NCBI GenBank assembly: GCA_016868485.1
Contig: VGGT01000032.1
Span: 1 to 12,017, forward strand
DNA length: 12,017 nucleotides
Reading direction: 5' to 3'
Source of the DNA: Bacteroidota bacterium
GTDB taxonomy: Bacteria; Bacteroidota; Bacteroidia; UBA7662
The notes beneath the pieces are model-generated. The model saw nothing but the letters and a program-made list of their open reading frames with translations, did no database searches and had not been told where the DNA came from. The position numbers and the translations under genes are program-made. Shown here piece after piece: positions 1 to 4,944 of the stretch; the stretch's first letter is position 1; each line of letters opens with the position of its first letter.

Positions 1-96
1 GAACTCGCCTCGGTCGAAGCGGAGGGTACAGTTTTCTGTCGCGTGATTGAATCGGATCGAATGTTTTCCGAAGATCGATTTACATTTCAGCCTTAG
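1..96 (+). CDS. C-terminal end of an unidentified protein (partial)
   Basis: Frame 1 is open from the first base to a TAG at 94-96 and would encode the last 31 residues of a protein that starts outside the window, ending ...DRMFSEDRFTFQP. The other two plus-strand frames stop within about 50 bases. The base composition resembles the coding parts of the window, and the sequence becomes clearly A/T-rich after the TAG. The fragment is too short to assign to a family. It is acidic with no hydrophobic segment. An open stretch of 31 codons can occur by chance, so this is only moderately supported. Confidence 0.45.
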   Translation, partial: ELASVEAEGTVFCRVIESDRMFSEDRFTFQP

Positions 97-294
97 CCAA
101 AGTGCTCTTGAGCATTCGAGACTTACTATTTATTACTGATAACGCTACCTTATAGACAATTTCCTGCGTACGGACTCATACAGACATTTTTCGGACATCA
201 AACGGACATTTTTCGGACATCATACAGACATTATCGGACATTATTCAGACATTATTCAGACATTAAACGGACATCATAAATCTAGATCGCATCA
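97..294. other. A/T-rich spacer upstream of guaA
   Basis: About 200 bases between the upstream stop codon and the guaA start. The first part (97-170) shows no recognisable element. No convincing TAnnTTTG-type promoter and no purine-riboswitch-like fold were found by eye. The second part is filled by the short-unit repeat array listed separately. There is no Shine-Dalgarno sequence before the guaA ATG, which is usual in Bacteroidota. One plus-strand frame is open across the array (112-279) but has no start codon and is not proposed as a gene. Confidence 0.6.
171..278. repeat. Tandem array of ten 10-11 bp units, consensus C(G/A)GACAT(T/C)WWW
   Basis: Units begin at 171 (degenerate, CGGACTCATA), 181, 192, 203, 214, 225, 235, 246, 257 and 268. 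The core C(G/A)GACAT is intact in the last nine; the following 3-4 bases vary between TTTT, CAAA, CATA, TTAT and TTAA. Spacing is 11 bp except at two 10-bp units. The array ends 16 bp before the guaA start codon. A period near one helical turn would put each core on the same face of the DNA, which suits a row of protein-binding sites. It may equally be a slippage-generated simple repeat or part of a 5' leader. The core does not pair with itself, so a transcript would be largely unstructured here. Confidence 0.85.
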
Positions 295-1818
295 ATGGAC
301 AAAATCATTATTCTGGACTTTGGATCGCAATACACCCAGCTGATTGCCCGCCGTGTGCGTGAGTTGCAGGTTTATTGCGAAATCCAACCCTGGAACCGGC
401 CAATACCCAAAGAGTCGGAAATCAAGGGCATCATACTTTCGGGTAGTCCGTTCAGCACGGGCCAGGAAGGTGCCCCACACCCCGACATCCTCAGTCTTTA
501 CCCCGGCAAGCCTATACTCGCTATTTGTTATGGAGCTCAACTACTGGCCCGGCAAATTGGAGGAGACCTTCTGCCTTCCAGCATCCGTGAATACGGCCGT
601 GCCCGTTTGTCGGTTCAGCGGGAAAATCAGCTTTTCGAGGGATTTCCTCATGAAAGCGAGGTCTGGATGTCGCATGGCGATACCATATCGGGCCTTCCCA
701 ATGACGTTGCTTTGCTGGGCAGCACGGAAACGGTAGAAAACGCAGCTTTTCAATTACTTGAGCGTCCTGTATTTGGCATACAGTTTCATCCCGAAGTAAC
801 CCATTCCCAACACGGGGCACTGCTTTTGAAGAACTTTGTGGTGGGCATTTGCGGGTGCAAACAGGAATGGACGGCAGAGCATTTCATCGAGGAAAGTGTT
901 GAGTCCATCCGAGCGCAAGTGGGCGATGGGCAGGTGGTGATGGGGCTGAGCGGTGGGGTGGATAGTACGGTTGCCGCTGTGCTGATTCATCGTGCCATTG
1001 GGCATCGCCTCCATGGGATTTTTGTTGATAATGGCCTCCTGCGTAAAGATGAGTTCGATCAGGTGTTGCTCGACTATCAACAGTTGGATTTGAATGTGAC
1101 GGGGGTCGATGCGCGCCATGAGTTTTATGGTGCGCTACAGGGCCTTTCCGAACCAGAGGCCAAACGGAAGGCCATCGGACGCACTTTTATTGACGTATTT
1201 GATCGAGAGGCGCATCGTCTTTCCGGAATTCAATGGCTCGGACAAGGCACCATATATCCGGATGTTATTGAATCAGTATCGGTCATGGGCCCATCGGCCA
1301 CCATCAAATCGCACCACAATGTTGGTGGATTACCGGATTATATGAAGCTTTCACTTTTGGAGCCACTTCGCACCTTGTTTAAGGATGAAGTTCGGCAGGT
1401 GGGTGCCGCTTTAGGCATCAGCCCGATGTTTCTTGGTCGACACCCATTTCCTGGCCCGGGCCTCGGTATCCGTATTTTGGGCACGGTAGATGCTCAACGC
1501 GTGGCGCTCCTGCAGGAAGCCGACGCAATCTACATCAAGCATTTAAAGAAAGCAGGCTGGTATGACCGCATTTGGCAAGCCGGTACCATCCTTTTACCCA
1601 TTCGTAGCGTAGGCGTGATGGGCGATGAACGCACCTATGAGGAGGTAGTAGCGCTCCGGGCCGTGCACAGTGTAGACGGAATGACAGCCGATTGGGTTCA
1701 TCTTCCTTATGATCTTCTCGCCCAAATTTCGAACGACATCATCAATCAAGTCAAAGGAATCAATCGGGTGGTTTATGACATCAGCTCAAAACCACCCGCA
1801 ACCATCGAGTGGGAATAA
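295..1818 (+). CDS. guaA: GMP synthase (glutamine-hydrolysing)
   Basis: Catalyses the last step of GMP synthesis in the cytoplasm: XMP + ATP + glutamine give GMP + AMP + PPi + glutamate. The 507-aa product is about the usual length (510-525). The N-terminal class I glutamine amidotransferase domain (about 1-190) shows the nucleophile Cys78 in AICYGAQ and the His165/Glu167 pair in GIQFHPEVTHS. The ATP-pyrophosphatase domain follows with the P-loop SGGVDS at 219-224. The C-terminal dimerisation and XMP-binding region contains GQGTIYPDVIES (317-328), KSHHNVGGLP (338-347) and GRHPFPGPGLG (381-391), and the protein ends in the family-typical KPPATIEWE. The start is fixed because the protein begins directly with the first beta strand, KIIILDFGSQY. 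It is likely co-transcribed with the methyltransferase gene 21 bases downstream. The array at 171-278 is the only candidate control element seen. Confidence 0.98.
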   Translation: MDKIIILDFGSQYTQLIARRVRELQVYCEIQPWNRPIPKESEIKGIILSGSPFSTGQEGAPHPDILSLYPGKPILAICYGAQLLARQIGGDLLPSSIREYGRARLSVQRENQLFEGFPHESEVWMSHGDTISGLPNDVALLGSTETVENAAFQLLERPVFGIQFHPEVTHSQHGALLLKNFVVGICGCKQEWTAEHFIEESVESIRAQVGDGQVVMGLSGGVDSTVAAVLIHRAIGHRLHGIFVDNGLLRKDEFDQVLLDYQQLDLNVTGVDARHEFYGALQGLSEPEAKRKAIGRTFIDVFDREAHRLSGIQWLGQGTIYPDVIESVSVMGPSATIKSHHNVGGLPDYMKLSLLEPLRTLFKDEVRQVGAALGISPMFLGRHPFPGPGLGIRILGTVDAQRVALLQEADAIYIKHLKKAGWYDRIWQAGTILLPIRSVGVMGDERTYEEVVALRAVHSVDGMTADWVHLPYDLLAQISNDIINQVKGINRVVYDISSKPPATIEWE

Positions 1819-1839
1819 TGAGGATAAAAGAACAAACGC

Positions 1840-3039
1840 ATGATCGCTGAGGTGCGCATGAAACAAGCGATTGCTGCCATGGCATCATACCGCTATCGGG
1901 AGGATCTGAACAGTTGGCTAAAGAACTACATGAAGGCTTTCCCTGCTATGGGCAGTCGCGACCGACGCGAATTACGGGCTTTGGTGTACGGTGCCGTTCG
2001 CATGGCTCGTCTTTTCCCTGAGGCCACTGTCGAGCAGCAGATTGGGATGGGTCAGGTTTTTGCAGCGGGTCCGTCATCGGACTTTGTTCAGTACGCGCGT
2101 TCGCGCAGTGGGTGGGACTTGCCCTCCTTGCCCGAACCGGGATTCGATGCCCTGCAATTGTGTCGTCATTGGGCCCAGGAGGGTTTGTCGTTTCGAGCGG
2201 ATGATTGGTTTCCGGCCCAAAATCGAATTTCATCATCAATCAATCAAAACGAGCTCATGATTGGCTTCCTTATGCCGCCCCGAACCTGGGTTCGTTTGCG
2301 CGCAGGCAGAGAGAACGTCGTAGAAAATGAATGGCGTGAAAAAGCTTGGTTATGGGGCAATTCCGAAACCACGCCCAATGCCCGATGGGTCGAATCGGGT
2401 AGGCCGCTCGATAGCCTGAACTCGTTTCAAAGTGGCTTTTTTGAAGTTCAGGATTTGGCCTCTCAACGCACCATTCGCTTCATGAATCCCTCCTCGGGAG
2501 AGAGTTGGTGGGATGCATGTGCAGGATCGGGGGGGAAAAGTCTACTGCTGCACGATCGGGAGCCTGGGGTAAGGCTCTTCGCAACCGACGAAAGGCAGAG
2601 CACCCTGCAGCAGCTTCATGAGCGGTTCACTCGGGCAGGCATACGATCGTATAGCCGGTATTGTGTGGATATCGATCAGCGGGATCCTTTGGAACAGGCA
2701 GGGAGTTTTCCTCGTCAGTTTGATGCGGTGTTGGCCGATGTTCCCTGTTCGGGATCGGGGACCTGGTCGGCCACCCCCGACTGGCTTTCGCGATTCGAAC
2801 AGCACAGGATCACAGAATTTGCCGAACGACAATTTCGTTTGGTCAGTAACCTGCTTCCGTACGTGCGCGAAGGGGGTCGCCTCGTCTACCTCAGCTGTTC
2901 GCTCTACGCCGATGAAAACGAACAGGTTGTGGATCGCTTATGTTCCACTTTTGGTTGGCAATGCCTCGATCAAGGCTATGAACAAGCTTCATTAGAAGGA
3001 GGTGATGTGCTGTTCGGGGCTGTACTTAGCCGGCGTTAA
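1840..3039 (+). CDS. RsmB/RsmF-type (NOL1/NOP2/Sun) RNA cytosine-C5 methyltransferase
   Basis: Predicted SAM-dependent enzyme that methylates C5 of a cytosine, most likely in rRNA; the exact target cannot be read from sequence. The N-terminal ~130 residues look like the NusB-like helical RNA-binding part of RsmB proteins. Next come the substrate-side motif GFFEVQDLASQ (199-209), SAM-binding motif I DACAGSGGKS (225-234), the acidic motif II at FATDE (247-251), catalytic motif IV ADVPCSGSGTW (299-309, Cys303) and motif VI YLSCSLYADENE (350-361, Cys353). Both family cysteines are present; motif VI has SCS where TCS is common. Length (399 aa) is normal to slightly short. The start is uncertain: the ATG at 1858 (Met7) has TGAGG about 7 bases upstream, whereas the ATG at 1840 has no well-placed ribosome site. 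The gene starts 21 bases after guaA, suggesting one transcript. Its TAA interlocks with the stop of the convergent PLP-enzyme gene. Confidence 0.9.
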   Translation: MIAEVRMKQAIAAMASYRYREDLNSWLKNYMKAFPAMGSRDRRELRALVYGAVRMARLFPEATVEQQIGMGQVFAAGPSSDFVQYARSRSGWDLPSLPEPGFDALQLCRHWAQEGLSFRADDWFPAQNRISSSINQNELMIGFLMPPRTWVRLRAGRENVVENEWREKAWLWGNSETTPNARWVESGRPLDSLNSFQSGFFEVQDLASQRTIRFMNPSSGESWWDACAGSGGKSLLLHDREPGVRLFATDERQSTLQQLHERFTRAGIRSYSRYCVDIDQRDPLEQAGSFPRQFDAVLADVPCSGSGTWSATPDWLSRFEQHRITEFAERQFRLVSNLLPYVREGGRLVYLSCSLYADENEQVVDRLCSTFGWQCLDQGYEQASLEGGDVLFGAVLSRR

Positions 3040-4280
3040 TCCGTTGCACTAGCGGCATGCACAAGGGCCTGAGCCAAGTCCGCCCTGAGATCATCGACAT
3101 GCTCTATGCCCACCGATAGGCGAATAAGCCCTTCTGAAATGCCATAAAGCTGTCTGATTCCTGCTGGAACGTTGCTGTGGGTCGTGGTGGCTGAGTGGCA
3201 GGCCATGCTCTCCGTGCCCCCCAAGCTCACTGCATGACGAACCAACCGCAAGGCATCCAGGAATTGAAAAGCAGCTGACCGGCCGCCCTTCAGTTCAAAA
3301 GACATCAAAGAGCCACTGCCTGATGCTTGATGGTGGTGGGGGTGGTCGGGTGGAAGCAGTCCGGGATAATACAATTGACCTACTTGAGGATGATTTTTTA
3401 GAAAATCAACCAATTGTACCGCATTCCGCTGAGCGGCTTCCATGCGCAATTCGAGCGTTTCCATGCTTCGGGTAAGGAGCCAAGAGGTGTGCGGGCTGGC
3501 CGTGCTGCCTAGCTGACTGCGAACGCCACGCAATTTGTTGGCCCATTCGCGGCTGCAGACCAAAGCCCCTGCTATAAGGTCGCTATGCCCCCCGATGAAT
3601 TTACTGGCCGAATAGACACCCACATCAATTCCATGCAAAACAGGCTTTTGAAAAACAGGTCCGAGAACGGTATTGTCGCAAGCGGTTATGGGTTTGATAC
3701 CGGTTAATTGCTGGATCTGATGACTCAGTTCCGTTACCTGCTTGAAATCGACAATCTGCAGATTGGGATTGGCGGGCGTTTCGATATAGATCAAGCGAAT
3801 GGATGGGGTAATTTCCGCCGCCAGCATCCTGGAGCGGATTTGCTCAATAGGCTCTGCCGGGGAAAATTCCATGAGGCGAATCCCCCAAGCGTGCATCATT
3901 CCCCGCAGCAAATGATCCGATCCCCCATAGAGTGGCGTGGAATGAAGTACGGTGTCGCCCGGGGAAAGTACCCCCATAAACAAAGTGCTAATAGCGGCCA
4001 TTCCACTCTCAAAAAACAGGGCCGACTCGGTCCCTTCATAGGCTGCAAGTCGGGCTTCGGCCAAAAGCAAATTGGGGTGACCCAATCGGCTGTAGATCAT
4101 GTCCTGGGGTGCGGCATGATCTTGATCTGCAGGTTGAACTCCTTTTTGTTCGAATAATTTTTTGGCCTCCTCGGCACTGCTGAAAACATAGTTCGAACTC
4201 AGATAGAGCGGCATTTTGACGGCATTGCGCGCATGCTTGGGATCATAATGACCGTCGATCAATTCTGTAGAGGGCTTCAT
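3036..4280 (-). CDS. Cys/Met-metabolism PLP-dependent enzyme (cystathionine gamma-synthase / methionine gamma-lyase-like)
   Basis: Fold-type I PLP enzyme of the trans-sulfuration family. Members act on cystathionine, O-acylhomoserine, homocysteine or methionine by beta/gamma elimination or replacement in the cytoplasm. With the ATG at 4280 the product has 414 aa, a usual length. Visible motifs are YSRLGHPN (63-70, cofactor-phosphate Tyr/Arg), ESGMAAI (91-97), PLYGGS (116-121, active-site Tyr118), DNT (202-204, the Asp near the PLP ring), the PLP lysine in YSASKFIGGH (Lys227), SLGGTES (352-358) and RLSVGIEH (387-394, carboxylate-binding Arg). The position occupied by a reactive Cys in classical methionine gamma-lyase (LYGCT) is Gly here, which argues against a classical lyase. 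The substrate is undecided. The frame extends upstream to a TTG at 4313, but the alignable sequence begins at MKPSTELIDG, so the ATG is preferred. It lies 62 bases downstream of the hotdog gene on the same strand and may share its transcript. Confidence 0.93.
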   Translation of the reverse strand: MKPSTELIDGHYDPKHARNAVKMPLYLSSNYVFSSAEEAKKLFEQKGVQPADQDHAAPQDMIYSRLGHPNLLLAEARLAAYEGTESALFFESGMAAISTLFMGVLSPGDTVLHSTPLYGGSDHLLRGMMHAWGIRLMEFSPAEPIEQIRSRMLAAEITPSIRLIYIETPANPNLQIVDFKQVTELSHQIQQLTGIKPITACDNTVLGPVFQKPVLHGIDVGVYSASKFIGGHSDLIAGALVCSREWANKLRGVRSQLGSTASPHTSWLLTRSMETLELRMEAAQRNAVQLVDFLKNHPQVGQLYYPGLLPPDHPHHHQASGSGSLMSFELKGGRSAAFQFLDALRLVRHAVSLGGTESMACHSATTTHSNVPAGIRQLYGISEGLIRLSVGIEHVDDLRADLAQALVHAASATD

Positions 4281-4324
4281 GTTCGATTTGGTTTTTGGAT
4301 TCGAAATTCTCAATTAGACGACAA

Positions 4325-4343
4325 ACCCTTCATTCAAAAGGGT
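4325..4343 (-). terminator. Hairpin at the end of the hotdog-fold gene (possible weak terminator or attenuator)
   Basis: Perfect 6-bp inverted repeat ACCCTT / AAGGGT with a 7-base loop, extendable by one G.U pair. It overlaps the last base of the TGA stop codon of the hotdog gene and lies about 45 bases before the ATG of the PLP-enzyme gene. Only two T's follow the stem on the minus strand, so it is not a strong intrinsic terminator. It could reduce read-through into the PLP-enzyme gene or act as an mRNA end. Confidence 0.3.
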
Positions 4344-4846
4344 CAAAAATGAGCCGAGTGGCCTTTGTAGGTTCGAAGATAGACCAAAAGTCGCGCCTGA
4401 ACGCAGACTATGCCGTTTTGATCAACAGCCTCTGCCGGAAGCCACTTTTCGAATTTGCCCTTTTGGGCGAGGGAATGTTCGGCTTCCTCAATGTCCAAAT
4501 CTGTCAGGCGGAAATCGATATGCATCTTGGTCGACGATGGTTTTAGATAATCGATCTCCGCTTTTTTGAGCCATGCTTCTAGTTTATGTCCCTTCCGTGC
4601 AAAAATCTGCCACATCAACACCGGTAAAAACGGATCAAATGCGCTGAAGAGGGTGCCCCCAAAAACAGAACCTTGCAGGTTTCGGTTGAGCACCGAATGG
4701 GCAATGCGCACCCGGCAATGCATGAGATCGAGCGATAACGAGAGCAGCCGGATTCGGTTGAACAAAAGGGGAGGAAACAAGCGCATCATCCAAAGAATCT
4801 GCCAATTCTTCAAAACAAGCGGACGGGGTTGATGGCGATCACTCAT
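4343..4846 (-). CDS. DUF4442 / hotdog-fold thioesterase-like protein
   Basis: Small cytoplasmic protein of 167 aa that I assign to the DUF4442 branch of the hotdog superfamily, whose members are thought to be acyl-CoA or acyl-ACP thioesterases; the substrate is unknown. The signature segment is NRNLQGSVFGGTLFSAFDPF at 54-73: an Asn-containing strand, then the central helix that starts at a Gly/Ala/Phe-rich turn and carries an Asp (Asp71). After it come the alternating hydrophobic strands of a hotdog sheet (AWLKKAEIDYLKP, KMHIDFRLT, VCVQARLLVYLR). The N-terminal ~40 residues are an amphipathic, Leu-rich region typical of this family. Length fits a single hotdog domain. The gene is first in a possible two-gene unit with the PLP-enzyme gene, and a TAnnTTTG -7 element lies upstream at 4875-4882. 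Confidence 0.75.
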   Translation of the reverse strand: MSDRHQPRPLVLKNWQILWMMRLFPPLLFNRIRLLSLSLDLMHCRVRIAHSVLNRNLQGSVFGGTLFSAFDPFLPVLMWQIFARKGHKLEAWLKKAEIDYLKPSSTKMHIDFRLTDLDIEEAEHSLAQKGKFEKWLPAEAVDQNGIVCVQARLLVYLRTYKGHSAHF

Positions 4847-4874
4847 GATTAAATCAATACACGAAACATAACCG

Positions 4875-4882
4875 CAAAACTA
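4875..4882 (-). promoter_or_regulatory. Candidate -7 promoter element TAGTTTTG for the hotdog gene
   Basis: On the minus strand this is an exact match to the Bacteroidota -7 consensus TAnnTTTG, 28 bases before the hotdog-gene ATG. Transcription would start near 4868, giving a leader of about 20 bases. No TTTG is seen at the usual -33 distance, so the promoter is incomplete by consensus. Confidence 0.4.
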
Positions 4883-4899
4883 CGCAGCCTTTTCTTGCC

Positions 4900-4928
4900 T
4901 TTGTATGTTTAAACTTTTATCATCTTTG
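4900..4928 (+). promoter_or_regulatory. Candidate promoter for the TonB-dependent receptor gene
   Basis: TTTG at 4900-4903 followed by CATCTTTG at 4921-4928 resembles the Bacteroidota pattern TTTG-spacer-TAnnTTTG, with one mismatch in the -7 element and a shorter than usual spacer of 17. It would give a very short leader before the ATG at 4945. A second near match, TATGTTTA at 4904-4911, is an alternative. It lies back to back with the candidate hotdog-gene promoter in the same divergent spacer. Confidence 0.3.
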
Positions 4929-4944
4929 CGGCGTCTTATAACTT

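Noticed and set aside
171..278. Short regular repeats as a CRISPR array
   Set aside because: Units are only 10-11 bp with 3-4 bp variable parts and there are no spacers or cas genes; this is a tandem array, not CRISPR.
112..279. Open plus-strand frame across the repeat array as a small gene
   Set aside because: It has no start codon, lies in A/T-rich spacer, and its peptide simply reflects the repeat.
97..294. Purine (guanine or PRPP-type) riboswitch before guaA
   Set aside because: No conserved junction-loop sequences or stable three-way stem arrangement could be found; the region is dominated by non-pairing repeat units.
754..1119. Long antisense frame inside guaA (121 codons)
   Set aside because: It is a shadow of the strongly supported guaA coding frame and shows no recognisable protein features.
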